From: Rhizobium sp. P40RR-XXII
Lineage (GTDB): Bacteria > Pseudomonadota > Alphaproteobacteria > Rhizobiales > Rhizobiaceae
Assembly (NCBI RefSeq): GCF_012641405.1
Contig: NZ_JABAII010000035.1
Coordinates: 1 to 34,705 of the forward strand
Length of the DNA stretch: 34,705 nt
Direction: 5' to 3'
How positions within the stretch are numbered: position 1 is the stretch's first letter; the number at the start of each line of letters is the position of its first letter. The position numbers and the translations under genes were made by a program. Below, piece by piece: positions 23,049 through 31,291 of this stretch. Under the pieces are notes generated by a model. It searched no databases, was not told the DNA's origin, and worked only from the letters and a program-made list of their open reading frames with translations.

Positions 23049-23750
23049 TCAGAGCAAGCTCCATTCCTCGATGCCCAAATGCTCCTTCAGCACCTTCCAG
23101 CCTTTTGGCGTCACGTTAACGGCGCGCGACGATGGCAACCGACGTATGCAGCTTTCTGCAAAGAGGAGATTGATGAGGTGAACGCCAAGGGGGCCAGCAA
23201 GATGATGTTGCCGCTCCGTCCAATCGAGACACTGGCGAGCAAGCCCATAGCGCGTCGGCTTGATCGCGGTCGTGTCCACGCCCATGCGGTCGAACCACTT
23301 TGTACCGGCCGGCGTGAGGTCGAACCGCTTCTTTTCGGCCGCGACAAGGAACCCCTTCTCCAACAACCCATGGGTCACGGCGATCCCGACCCGGCCGGCC
23401 AGATGATCGTAGCAGCATCGCGCGAACCGAAGCTTCTGCGCGCCCCGGGTCAGCGGCTTTCTTCGCACGGATTCCGTCGGGCCGATCGAGGCCAGGGTCT
23501 CGAGCGCCAGCGCGATATGGGAACCGGCGAGACGATAGTATCGGTGCCGCCCCTGGGTTTCCACGGCCAGCAGCCCGCCGGCCAATAATTTGCCGAGATG
23601 GGAACTGGCCGTCTGTGGCGTTACGCTGGCGGCATGGGCGAGTTCGCCGGCTGGCCGCGCCCGGCCATCGAGGAGCGCCGACAGCATGGCGGCCCGGGCA
23701 GGCTCGGCAATGAGGAAGGCAACGGCGGCTATGTTCGGCTGGGTCGTCAT
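23049..23750 (-). CDS. ArsR-family transcriptional regulator
   Basis: 233 residues. An N-terminal winged helix of ArsR type (LIAEPARAAMLSALLDGRAR, then LAHAASVTPQTASSHLGKLL, then AGGLLAVETQGRHRYYRLAG) is followed by a C-terminal extension of about 120 residues including RCCYDHLAGRVGIAVTHGLL. No clear ArsR-type metal-binding ELCVCDL motif is visible. Such long ArsR relatives typically repress neighbouring metabolic or oxidoreductase genes; the nearest oxidoreductase is the truncated SDR on its 3' side. The effector is unknown. Confidence 0.85.
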   Translation of the reverse strand: MTTQPNIAAVAFLIAEPARAAMLSALLDGRARPAGELAHAASVTPQTASSHLGKLLAGGLLAVETQGRHRYYRLAGSHIALALETLASIGPTESVRRKPLTRGAQKLRFARCCYDHLAGRVGIAVTHGLLEKGFLVAAEKKRFDLTPAGTKWFDRMGVDTTAIKPTRYGLARQCLDWTERQHHLAGPLGVHLINLLFAESCIRRLPSSRAVNVTPKGWKVLKEHLGIEEWSLL

Positions 23751-23879
23751 GTCTAGGTCTCTTCATATCAGGCCGCACCATAACACCGAAATAGTTTGCA
23801 TGTTTCGACGCGCATCGAAGCATTGAGGCGAGTTGCCGTCGTAGACTGGACGCTCAAGCAATTGCCACGGAACCGATCC

Positions 23880-24647
23880 ATGACGAAGACCATCCTCGCC
23901 TTTTTCACCGACGTTCATCTCGGGCAGAAACTGATTGCCAAAGGCGAAATTACCGGCACCACGATGGGCTATGAGGCGACACCACAAGAGCACGAGCACC
24001 ATTTGCGCTTGGTCCTCGACGACATCGCCCGTAAGGGCATTTCCAAGGTCGTCTTCGGCGGCGATATCGGCACCGCACATTCGGTCGCCGGCTTTTTCGA
24101 ACTCCTCCGCGCCTATGCCTTCGATGTGTCGCTTATCCTCGGCAACCACGATACCTACGTCAATGTCACGCCGTACTATGACAAGGGCGGCGGTACCGTG
24201 GCAGGCAAACTGTGCTACTCGCAGCAAGATCCGCATCTGAAACGTATTTTCCTCGATACTTCCGACAACGCCGTCGGCGACGGCCAGCGCAAGTGGCTCG
24301 CCCGAGAACTCGAGGGTGTGAAGCGGGCCGCAATCTTTCTGCACCATCCGATCGTTCCGCTCGACACGCCGATAGATCGAACCGGTGCAGCACTGCGCGA
24401 TCGGGACGAGGTCAGGTCGCTTCTGATCGGCATGGATTGCCGGGTGTCCCTGTTTTGCGGTCACTATCACATGATCGACGAAGCCCGAGAAGCAAACATC
24501 TGGCAATATGTCTCGCCAGCAGTCTCCTATCAGATCGTCAAGCAGTCCGATTGCCTCAAGGACGATACCGGGACATTCGGCTATCGTATTCTGGAGATGG
24601 ACAAAGAAGAGATCAAAACGCAGGTCGTCTTGTTTTCAGAGCCGTAG
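23880..24647 (+). CDS. Calcineurin-like metallophosphoesterase
   Basis: 255 residues from ATG 23880. The dimetal motifs are in order: DVHLG (about 10), GGDIG (about 60), GNHDTYVN (about 85), HHPIVPLD (about 158) and GHYH (about 195). It should be a two-metal phosphodiesterase or phosphatase with a cytoplasmic location (no signal peptide). The family acts on many substrates and none is suggested by the neighbours, which are an ArsR gene transcribed divergently and a convergent class V aminotransferase-fold gene. The upstream in-frame start is rejected because it would extend the protein beyond the family start. Confidence 0.88.
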   Translation: MTKTILAFFTDVHLGQKLIAKGEITGTTMGYEATPQEHEHHLRLVLDDIARKGISKVVFGGDIGTAHSVAGFFELLRAYAFDVSLILGNHDTYVNVTPYYDKGGGTVAGKLCYSQQDPHLKRIFLDTSDNAVGDGQRKWLARELEGVKRAAIFLHHPIVPLDTPIDRTGAALRDRDEVRSLLIGMDCRVSLFCGHYHMIDEAREANIWQYVSPAVSYQIVKQSDCLKDDTGTFGYRILEMDKEEIKTQVVLFSEP

Positions 24648-24697
24648 GAGGCACAGCCCCCTTGCGACGAGCCGAAGCCACTCGCGGCAGACGAGGT

Positions 24698-25879
24698 TCA
24701 TGGCTTGCTGCTGGCGACCGCTCGAACAAAGCTCTCTATTTCGTCATCGGTATTGTAATAATGCGGGGATGCTCGAACCACCGCAGGCAAATGGCGCGCC
24801 GTAGCATCAAGAAGTGTGCTCGAGGGTGCGGATATACTGACGTTATAACCCAATTGTGTAAGCTCGGCCTTTACGGTCGTTGCATCGCGGTTCTCGACCG
24901 AGAACGAAACAATGGAGACCGGATTGCGGCCAAGGTCATGGATGACAATCCCGGGCAGTGCTCGCAGGCCTTCTCGCAAACGGGCGGACAGGATGCTGCA
25001 ACGCGTCTCGATATCCTCCAGACCTAACTGCAGTGCGTAATCGACAGCTCGTCCTAGCCCAAGGCGAGCGGCGTAGTTGTTTTCCCAGGTCTCAAAACGC
25101 CGGGCGTCACCACGCAACTTGTAGCGGTCAGGGGTAACCCACGGTGCGGCGAAGTGATCGATCATTGGCGGATCCATCGTGAGCATCAGATCACGGCGGA
25201 CATAAAGAAAACCGGTACCGCGCGGGCCGCGCAAGAATTTGCGGCCGGTCGCAGTCAGAATATCGCAGCCGAGTTCGTCCACTCGTGTGGGCATCTGACC
25301 AACCGCTTGGCACGCGTCAAGCAGAAAGATTACACCGCGGCGCCGTGCTATCTCGCCTACCGCTGCGGCTGGGTTGCGAAGGCCACCGTTTGTCGGGACC
25401 CACGTGATTGCGATGATCTTGACGCGGTCATCGATCATCTGCTCAAGGGCTTGGGGATCCAATACACCGTCAGCATCGTCCGGAATGACTTCTATAACAG
25501 CGCCTGTGCGCCTGGAGACCTGCAGGAAGGCGACATAGTTCGCGGCATATTCCGCCCGAGTTGTTAGAATTCGGTCTCCTGGTTGGAAAGACAGGGCATA
25601 GAACGCAAGCTGCCACGCCACGGTCGCGTTTTCCGTTAGCGCAATCTCGTCACGACTGGCACCCAAGAGGCGTGCGACGCTATCGTAGACACCATCAAGT
25701 TCTGTGGCCGCCTCACTGGCAGCTTCGTAACCACCAATCTCGGCCTCGCGCGTCAGGTAACCGAGCATGGCGTCCAGTACCGCCAGTGGCATCAATCCTG
25801 AGCCAGCATTGTTCAGGTGGATACGATGGAGGACACCCGGCGTCTCGCGCCTGACCTTCACGACGTCTATGGTCATCAT
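24698..25879 (-). CDS. Class V aminotransferase-fold PLP enzyme
   Basis: 393 residues of the NifS/Csd/isopenicillin N epimerase-like group. HRIHLNNAGSGLMPLAVLDA begins the fold; the cofactor aspartate is in VIFLLDACQAVGQ, and the PLP lysine in TATGRKFLRGPRGTGFLYVR (about residue 225). The conserved active-site cysteine loop typical of group I cysteine desulphurases is not evident, so a desulphurase role is not assured. The reading could begin at either of two adjacent ATG codons (25879 or 25876); AGGA spacing favours the second. Nearby genes do not indicate a pathway. Confidence 0.85.
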   Translation of the reverse strand: MMTIDVVKVRRETPGVLHRIHLNNAGSGLMPLAVLDAMLGYLTREAEIGGYEAASEAATELDGVYDSVARLLGASRDEIALTENATVAWQLAFYALSFQPGDRILTTRAEYAANYVAFLQVSRRTGAVIEVIPDDADGVLDPQALEQMIDDRVKIIAITWVPTNGGLRNPAAAVGEIARRRGVIFLLDACQAVGQMPTRVDELGCDILTATGRKFLRGPRGTGFLYVRRDLMLTMDPPMIDHFAAPWVTPDRYKLRGDARRFETWENNYAARLGLGRAVDYALQLGLEDIETRCSILSARLREGLRALPGIVIHDLGRNPVSIVSFSVENRDATTVKAELTQLGYNVSISAPSSTLLDATARHLPAVVRASPHYYNTDDEIESFVRAVASSKP

Positions 25880-25952
25880 ATATCCTAAAGGGTTGACCTG
25901 CTGCCGGTCTCCCGACTGCGATGCTAAGGCATTTATGCCGATGCAATCAATC

Positions 25953-26582
25953 CTACCACGTGATCAGCGGTGCTTTGCGCAACCACGTATCCACGCAGAT
26001 CTGCTGCACGACAAATTCGGCGACATCGGCTCGGGAGATGGTTCCGCCATGGACGCCAGACAGGTCGGACAACGCATTGATGTGACCGCGCGCCGGCTTG
26101 TCGTTGAGCACCGTTGGGCGGACGATCGTCCAATCGAGCTCGCTCGCCCGGATCGCATCCTCCTGGCGATCCTTGTCTTCATAGACCTTTCGCAGCATCA
26201 ACGGCAGGAACAGCCGGTCGAAGAAGAAGCCGCCATGGCCACGGCTGTCGCCGGCGCCGAGGCCGGTGATGCACACCAGACGACGGACCTTCTGTGCAGC
26301 CATAACGCCAACCAGTGCGCGCGTCGCCGTCGAGAGCAGAGTTACCTCCTTGAACGGGCTCATGGCCGTCCCCAGCGAACTGACGACAGCGTCACAGCCG
26401 GCGATAGCGCGGGTAAGTGCTACGGGATCGCGGGCCTCGCCTTCGATCAGCTGGGCGCCAGCGAGGTCCGCGGCTTTTGCCTTGGAACGAACGAGGGCAG
26501 CCACCTCGTATCCCTTTGCGATGGCCTTGCCGACGATCAGCCGACCGGTGGCGCCGGTCGCGCCCAATACAAGTACTTTCAT
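25953..26582 (-). CDS. NAD(P)-binding atypical SDR
   Basis: 209 residues from ATG 26582, with GGAG seven bases upstream. The start MKVLVLGATGATGRLIVGKA has the GxxGxxG NAD(P)-binding motif of NmrA-like/atypical short-chain dehydrogenases; further marks are AIAGCDAVVSSLG, RRLVCITGLGAGDS and WTIVRPTVLND. The catalytic Tyr-x-x-x-Lys is not visible, suggesting a redox sensor or a flavin-reductase-like role (BLVRB-like). It is the last gene of a same-strand cluster with the three genes to its right, but the gap of 83 bases leaves co-transcription uncertain. Confidence 0.85.
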   Translation of the reverse strand: MKVLVLGATGATGRLIVGKAIAKGYEVAALVRSKAKAADLAGAQLIEGEARDPVALTRAIAGCDAVVSSLGTAMSPFKEVTLLSTATRALVGVMAAQKVRRLVCITGLGAGDSRGHGGFFFDRLFLPLMLRKVYEDKDRQEDAIRASELDWTIVRPTVLNDKPARGHINALSDLSGVHGGTISRADVAEFVVQQICVDTWLRKAPLITW

Positions 26583-26665
26583 GTCAAATCTCCGAAATTG
26601 TGCTGATGGGTAGGGAAGCATCAACCCGACACCAATGGACTAAGTCAGTGAGGGCGGTCGCCGAT

Positions 26666-27034
26666 CTACCGCGCCGCGGCCTGCGCCGTATCCTCGGGAG
26701 GCGTGTTGAATGCGGTCGCTGCCTTCGGTGCGCCCTGGTGGATCGCGTTCACGACCTTCTCAAAGAGCGGTAACCCTTTGGGCGGCAGGCGCGGGCCGCC
26801 GCCGATCACGATGCAATCGTAGTCTACGCTCGCCAATTGCGTGGCCAATGTTGCGATGCCGCTGTCATCGGGAGCGATCATGCAGGTGTCACCGTTCCAA
26901 CCGCGCTCGGTCATGGTCGTTTTTGCGATGTCGATGCCAGCCTGGATTTTTTCGGCATTAGACCCGGGCGGCAAAGAGGGGTCGGAAAAGTCAACGGTCT
27001 CAGGCTCCTGGCCCACAGACAATACACGTGTCAT
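26666..27034 (-). CDS. Small protein of unknown function
   Basis: 122 residues from ATG 27034, preceded by AAGGAG at seven bases. It begins MTRVLSVGQEPETVDFSDPS, then KIQAGIDIAKTTMTERGWNG and YDCIVIGGGPRLPPKGLPLF. I know no function; the CIVIGGG stretch suggests an alpha/beta fold. The start lies two bases after the stop of the alpha/beta hydrolase gene, so the two are translationally coupled and probably work together. No signal peptide or membrane helix. Confidence 0.75.
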   Translation of the reverse strand: MTRVLSVGQEPETVDFSDPSLPPGSNAEKIQAGIDIAKTTMTERGWNGDTCMIAPDDSGIATLATQLASVDYDCIVIGGGPRLPPKGLPLFEKVVNAIHQGAPKAATAFNTPPEDTAQAAAR

Positions 27035-27036
27035 GG

Positions 27037-27996
27037 TCAAGCTCCTTTGAGTGGATTGGAAGGGTCGGCGTTTTCGGACAGGGTTTCGAGCCTATGGCGC
27101 AGGAACTCACCGATCGCGTTCACCGACCGTTCGGCCGCGAAAAACTGGCCGAGGGAGGATTGGAACACATGCGGCATGCCTTCCCAGACCGTTAGCGTGA
27201 TCTCCACGCCCGCCGCTTGCGCTCGCTCAGCATAATGAATGGCGTCGGAGAGCAGTACCTCGTTGTCGCCGACATCGATGCGGATGGGCGGCAGTCCGTT
27301 GAGTGGGGCGTAAAGCGGTGATGCATCGGGAAGCGTGGCATCCTGGCCTTGAAGGTACATCTTGGAGAAGCCACGGAGGACTCCGCGCGTGAAGATCGGG
27401 TCTGCCTCGGCCCTTGTCTCGAAGCTCTCGCCGGTGAGCGTCAGATCGGTCCATGGCGACATCACTGCTGCGCCAACCGGTTGCACCATGCCCTTCGTCT
27501 TGTCGGCGGCAAGGATCGATAGCAGCGCCAGCGTCAGCCCGCCGCCGGCCGAGCCACCGACAACCACGGCCCTTTCCGCCCCCTCAGAAACGAGGCCCCG
27601 ATAGGCGGCGACCGCATCGTCGATCGCGGCCGGAAACGGGTGTTCAGGCGCCAGTCGGTAGTCCGGGACGAAAGCATCTGCGCCGACGCGTGCCGCGATC
27701 TGGCCGACGAAACTGGTAAACGCCTGGGCCGAGCCGAGCACATAGCCGCCGCCGTGAAGGTAGAGGATGCATGCGCCCGGTCGTGCGCTTGCCACTCGGA
27801 GCCAGGAGCCGGCAATGCCGCCGACCGTCGCTGCCTCCACTTGGACATCCTCCTCAGCGGGTGTTGCGACAAACATGGCGTCGAACATCGGTCGCGCCTC
27901 CGGCCCGAGTGCCTCGCCCTTATGGGCCGATGCGGCTTGTCGCATCGCAGCCACGGCAGGCGCGTCTTCTGTCGAGAGTGGTTGGATCGTCATCAT
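27037..27996 (-). CDS. Alpha/beta hydrolase of the hormone-sensitive lipase type
   Basis: 319 residues. The oxyanion motif HGGGYVLGS (about 84-92), the nucleophile serine in VVGGSAGGGLTLALL (about 160), the acid in VGDNEVLLSDA and the histidine in GMPHVFQSS (about 288) form a full esterase triad. It should hydrolyse short acyl esters in the cytoplasm. It is followed at two bases by the small unknown protein, and preceded by an NmrA-like NAD(P)-binding gene about 45 bases upstream in the same direction. Confidence 0.9.
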   Translation of the reverse strand: MMTIQPLSTEDAPAVAAMRQAASAHKGEALGPEARPMFDAMFVATPAEEDVQVEAATVGGIAGSWLRVASARPGACILYLHGGGYVLGSAQAFTSFVGQIAARVGADAFVPDYRLAPEHPFPAAIDDAVAAYRGLVSEGAERAVVVGGSAGGGLTLALLSILAADKTKGMVQPVGAAVMSPWTDLTLTGESFETRAEADPIFTRGVLRGFSKMYLQGQDATLPDASPLYAPLNGLPPIRIDVGDNEVLLSDAIHYAERAQAAGVEITLTVWEGMPHVFQSSLGQFFAAERSVNAIGEFLRHRLETLSENADPSNPLKGA

Positions 27997-28040
27997 GGCA
28001 GATCGCTTTTATTGGCTGTGAGGTAGGAGCAAGCCCGGGA

Positions 28041-28919
28041 TCAGCCCTTCGCCCACTGGGCGGCGGCATCTTTTGCAAAAGCGGCATAGGAGCGCGGCGC
28101 ACGACCGAGTAACTTGGTCAGACGCGCGATCTCATCAGCGCTGGCCACCGCGCCCTCCGTCTGATACCGGCTGAACATCAGACGCAGGTCGAGCGCATGC
28201 CAGGCGGGCAGCATGGTTTTCGTGCGCTGTTCCATGACGACGAGATCGTCGCCACCGTAGCGGACCGCGCGGCCGAGGGCATCGCTCCAGATGCCGGCAA
28301 TCCCTTCGCCGGTCAGGCTGTCGGGACCAACCAGAGCATAGGTCTCGCGGGCAAGCGGTGTCGGGGATTGTTCACGGCGAACCAGCTCGATCGCCGCGGC
28401 CTCGCCGATATCGCGGATATCGACCATCGAGACACCTTTCTTGCCGATCGGCGAGGCGTAGACACCGGCCTTCAACAGTCCGTCCTTCTGACGAAGATCG
28501 TTCTGGATGAAGTAGGCGGGACGCAGGACCGTCGCCGGCAGATCGAGTGCTTCGATCATCCGCTCGACCGTGTACTTGCCGGCGAAGTGCGGCACGTCGG
28601 CGTAGGCGTCGCCGCCGAAGACCGAGAGATAGACGATGCCCTTGACGCCGGCCTCATGGGCGACCGTCAGGGTCAGCATCGCCTGCGTCAGTTCATCGGC
28701 GACGTTGGGGGCGAGCACGAACAGTGTGCTGACGCCTTCGAGTGCTGCGCGCACCGAATCAGGATCGGCAAGATCACCACGGGCCGCCGTTACGCCAGCG
28801 GGAAGCTGCGCCGTCTCGGGGGAGCGCGTCAGGGCGCGAACATCGGCGTTGCGAGTTTGAAGATGGGCCAGGACCTGCGACCCGATAGTTCCTGTGCTGC
28901 CTGAAACGAGAATGCTCAT
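28041..28919 (-). CDS. NmrA-like NAD(P)-binding protein
   Basis: 292 residues from ATG 28919 (AAGGAG eight bases before). SILVSGSTGTIGSQVLAHLQ carries the dinucleotide motif; ALEGVSTLFVLAPN, GIVYLSVFGGDAYADVPHFA and LPATVLRPAYFIQNDLRQKD follow, as in quinone reductase-like and redox-sensing NmrA proteins (QOR2 type). Divergent from the LysR gene at 29036, which is likely its regulator. First gene of the same-strand cluster reaching to 25953. Confidence 0.9.
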   Translation of the reverse strand: MSILVSGSTGTIGSQVLAHLQTRNADVRALTRSPETAQLPAGVTAARGDLADPDSVRAALEGVSTLFVLAPNVADELTQAMLTLTVAHEAGVKGIVYLSVFGGDAYADVPHFAGKYTVERMIEALDLPATVLRPAYFIQNDLRQKDGLLKAGVYASPIGKKGVSMVDIRDIGEAAAIELVRREQSPTPLARETYALVGPDSLTGEGIAGIWSDALGRAVRYGGDDLVVMEQRTKTMLPAWHALDLRLMFSRYQTEGAVASADEIARLTKLLGRAPRSYAAFAKDAAAQWAKG

Positions 28920-29001
28920 ATCAAAATCTCCTTGTGTCGGTGTTTGTGTTGCATCTGACGAAGGAGAAGATATCCGTTTCATTCTCGTTTTGGAGATGCC
29001 A

Positions 29002-29027
29002 ATATCGGGACTATGTGTCTCGAATAT
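29002..29027. promoter_or_regulatory. Weak dyad between the divergent LysR and NmrA-like genes
   Basis: ATATCGGGAC and GTCTCGAATAT form an imperfect inverted repeat around TATGT, ending nine bases before the LysR start codon. It is a plausible autoregulatory site. One mismatch and one extra base weaken the case. Confidence 0.3.
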
Positions 29028-29035
29028 GGAACATC

Positions 29036-29938
29036 ATGATGGATCTTCAGGCTTTGTCCGACTTCGACCTTGTCGCTGCTAATAGCGGGTTCGGCCGCGC
29101 TGCCCGCGTCTCCGGACGCTCCAAGGCCACGCTGTCACGCCGCGTCGCCGAACTCGAGGAGAGCCTCGGTGTGAGGCTGATCGAGCGGGGGTCCCAGACC
29201 TTGCGATTGACCGACGAGGGACGAGCGCTTCATGAGCGCACACACGGGCTGCTGAGTGAAATCGCTGAGGCCGGTGAGGCGGTTGTGCTTGGCGCATCTA
29301 CGCCGAAAGGCAGGTTGCGGGTTAGCGCACCTGTCGTTTTCGCGCATGTTGCGCTACCCCGGATCGGTGCACGGTTTGCTCTGGCCTATCCGGAGGTCCA
29401 ACTCGAAATCGTTGCCGACGATCGCAAGGTCGATCCGGTTGAAGACGGCTATGATCTGATCATCCGGATCGACCCATCGCCGGACGAACGCCTCGTCGGC
29501 CGCCGTTTCCTAAATGATGAACGTCTGATCGTGGGACCGCCCGGCATGCCGCGTCCCGTTTCAAGTGCGGAGGGCAACGAAGCTGCCGTCAGGGCTGTCC
29601 TGCTCTCCGCAACACCGCCTGGGAGCCTCTGGCGAATCAATTCCGGAAGACAGGCGGACATTGTCCTGCGGCCGAACCCTGTTCTCCGCCTCTCGTCGCT
29701 GCTGATGGTCCGCGATGCCGTGCTGGCGGGCGCCGGCGCAGCCATGCTGCCGAAGCTACTTGTTGCCGAAGACATCGAAGCCGGTAGGCTTGCCTATTGG
29801 GGAACACAAGCTGGGCCGCCGGTGGAGATCTGGGCGCTGCAGAGCTCGCGCCGCCTGGTCGGCGCTAAGGTGCGGGCATTCCTGGAAGTGGTTGGGAAGG
29901 CGTTCCCGGAGAGGGCCTTCGTCGCGCCGGCGATATGA
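29036..29938 (+). CDS. LysR-type transcriptional regulator
   Basis: 300 residues from ATG 29036 (or 29039). Helix-turn-helix: LQALSDFDLVAANSGFGRAA, RVSGRSKATLSRRVAELEES, then LGVRLIERGSQTLRLTDEGR. The effector domain has the CrgA-type arrangement (GRLRVSAPVVFAHVALPRIG, then DLIIRIDPSPDERLVGRRF). The frame is open upstream to 28934 but that would run into the divergent promoter. It lies 116 bases from the NmrA-like gene, which it probably controls together with the hydrolase cluster in response to an oxidant or electrophile (inference). Confidence 0.9.
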   Translation: MMDLQALSDFDLVAANSGFGRAARVSGRSKATLSRRVAELEESLGVRLIERGSQTLRLTDEGRALHERTHGLLSEIAEAGEAVVLGASTPKGRLRVSAPVVFAHVALPRIGARFALAYPEVQLEIVADDRKVDPVEDGYDLIIRIDPSPDERLVGRRFLNDERLIVGPPGMPRPVSSAEGNEAAVRAVLLSATPPGSLWRINSGRQADIVLRPNPVLRLSSLLMVRDAVLAGAGAAMLPKLLVAEDIEAGRLAYWGTQAGPPVEIWALQSSRRLVGAKVRAFLEVVGKAFPERAFVAPAI

Positions 29939-29964
29939 ATGGCAAAGGGTGCCGCGTCTCAACA

Positions 29965-30291
29965 CTCATCCATTCGCTGCGGACCTTGATGTATGTTTCG
30001 CCCCATATGCCACTTGCCAGTAACGCACCGCTTCCGACGTTTAAAGCGCTCCAGCAACTGCGGGGAGAAGTGGAGACCCATCGATGGATGGTGGAGTGAT
30101 CGACACTCATGCCGCGTTCGGCCATCATCTCTTCCAGGTTCCGCAGACTCAATTTGTAAGCCAGATACCAACGGACGCACAGCACGATCACCGATCGATC
30201 GAAGTGGGGGGCGTTGAACATTACAAACTCCCCTGAAAACTAGAGGGCTTAGTGCCGAAGATAGGTTGCCATTTGGTTTTGCGACAGAACC
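29965..30291 (-). mobile_element. IS6-family remnant with one terminal repeat
   Basis: From ATG 30221 the minus strand reads FDRSVIVLCVRWYLAYKLSL, RNLEEMMAERGMSVDHSTIH and RWV; after a frameshift it continues LHFSPQLLERFKRRKRCVTG KWHMG, and after another ETYIKVRSEWM. These are successive parts of an IS6 transposase up to the first catalytic aspartate region (here GETYIK rather than DETYIK). The rest is lost. GGTTTTGCGACAGAACC at 30275-30291 reads on the minus strand as GGTTCTGTCGCAAAACC, an IS6-type terminal repeat, so the left end of the element is kept. Confidence 0.85.
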
Positions 30292-30498
30292 TGAAATCTT
30301 GGCCGCGTAAAAAACTGAGCAGAAGCATTTCCGCCGCTCAACTTCGAATTTGCGACCGAGCCCTTTCGAAAGCCACCCTACTCTCGATCCTGGGGGTTAA
30401 GCTCGTTTGGTCACCTTAGGCCGAGCGGATTTGGGCTCCTCTCGCACCTGTCAAGTGCCGCTGGATGCGTCGCATGGCAGTAATGATCGAGGAATCGA
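30292..30498. other. Short gap between IS remnant and antitoxin
   Basis: No gene is seen. The stretch lies downstream of the antitoxin gene and just outside the IS6 terminal repeat. Confidence 0.4.
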
Positions 30499-30795
30499 TC
30501 AGGCCGCGGACAGCGCGCGATAGACCGCCTCGGGCTCCTTGTCGTTGACGGTCAGCAAAATTCGAGAGGGAGCATCGATGCTGGAACGCTTTTGTTCGCA
30601 ATCCCTCAGGCGGCCGACTGAAAATCCATATCGCGTCGCGCAGGCTTGCTGCGACAATCCCAGCTTCTGTCGAATGGCCTTGACGTCCACTTCGGCCGGA
30701 ATATGGATGGCAAAATCCACGGCGTCCGCTTCGCCCTTGGCAAAGGCAAGAGCTTCCCGTGCGCCTTGCAAAATGCGTGATCCTGCTTTGCTCAT
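30499..30795 (-). CDS. HigA/NadS-like Xre-family antitoxin
   Basis: 98 residues. The helix-turn-helix lies at about 50-75: VKAIRQKLGLSQQACATRYG, then FSVGRLRDCEQKRSSIDAPS and RILLTVNDKEPEAVYRALSA. This is the typical antitoxin of toxin-first HigBA/RelE-type pairs. The start ATG overlaps the stop of the toxin remnant (ATGA), as in intact systems. Positions usually Trp and Gly in the family (RDWEQGR) are Cys and Lys here. The gene is intact although the toxin is lost. Confidence 0.85.
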   Translation of the reverse strand: MSKAGSRILQGAREALAFAKGEADAVDFAIHIPAEVDVKAIRQKLGLSQQACATRYGFSVGRLRDCEQKRSSIDAPSRILLTVNDKEPEAVYRALSAA

Positions 30796-30929
30796 TTTCG
30801 ACTCTTGATCTGCTTAACCTGCTTGCTGACGCTCTTCCGCCATGCTTGCGGAAGGGCTGTCAGGATTTCGCGAAGCTCGTTGCGCTCCGCCTGGGACAGA
30901 TTTGCTTGTGTATCCTTGCTGTCGATATC
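30792..30929 (-). pseudogene. C-terminal remnant of the RelE/HigB-type toxin
   Basis: The last 45 codons read DIDSKDTQANLSQAERNELR, EILTALPQAWRKSVSKQVKQ, IKSRK and stop, matching the end of HigB2/RelE toxins (family members read 'IYAKNxKANLSQAERNEL'). The first two thirds, with most catalytic residues, are missing; upstream of about 30930 the sequence is unrelated. It overlaps the antitoxin start by four bases. Confidence 0.8.
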
Positions 30930-31285
30930 CAGACGCGGTCTGCAACAGGACGCCTGGATTTGAAAGCTGGCTTTTTTCCGAGTCGGACGCCATGGTGTTC
31001 GTTGGCGAAATTGACGGAGCCACTCTATTGGCTGAGGCGGATGACGCAAAAATAGTCGCCTGCCGGAGCGCGCTTGACGAATGGCACTTTCCTGAAGTTT
31101 CAACTTCGCGGAAATCACGCGAGGAGGCCAGCCAGCCATTTATCTTTTCAGGGATAGGCAATCGGGTGACTACCATGCATATGCTGACATGACTTGAGTA
31201 CGCGAGAACGCAGCCGTCGTGGATGGTGCATGTTGTACAATCGCTCCGCGCCCACGAAAACATCCTTCGAAGCATAAAGTAAGAG
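30930..31285. other. Unassigned sequence upstream of the toxin remnant
   Basis: A + strand frame across it contains ESDAMVFVGEIDGATLLAEA, DDAKIVACRSALDEWHFPEV, which looks protein-like, but I know no family and no good start is evident. It may be a fragment of another gene that replaced the toxin's 5' part. Confidence 0.35.
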
Positions 31286-31291
31286 TTGTCG

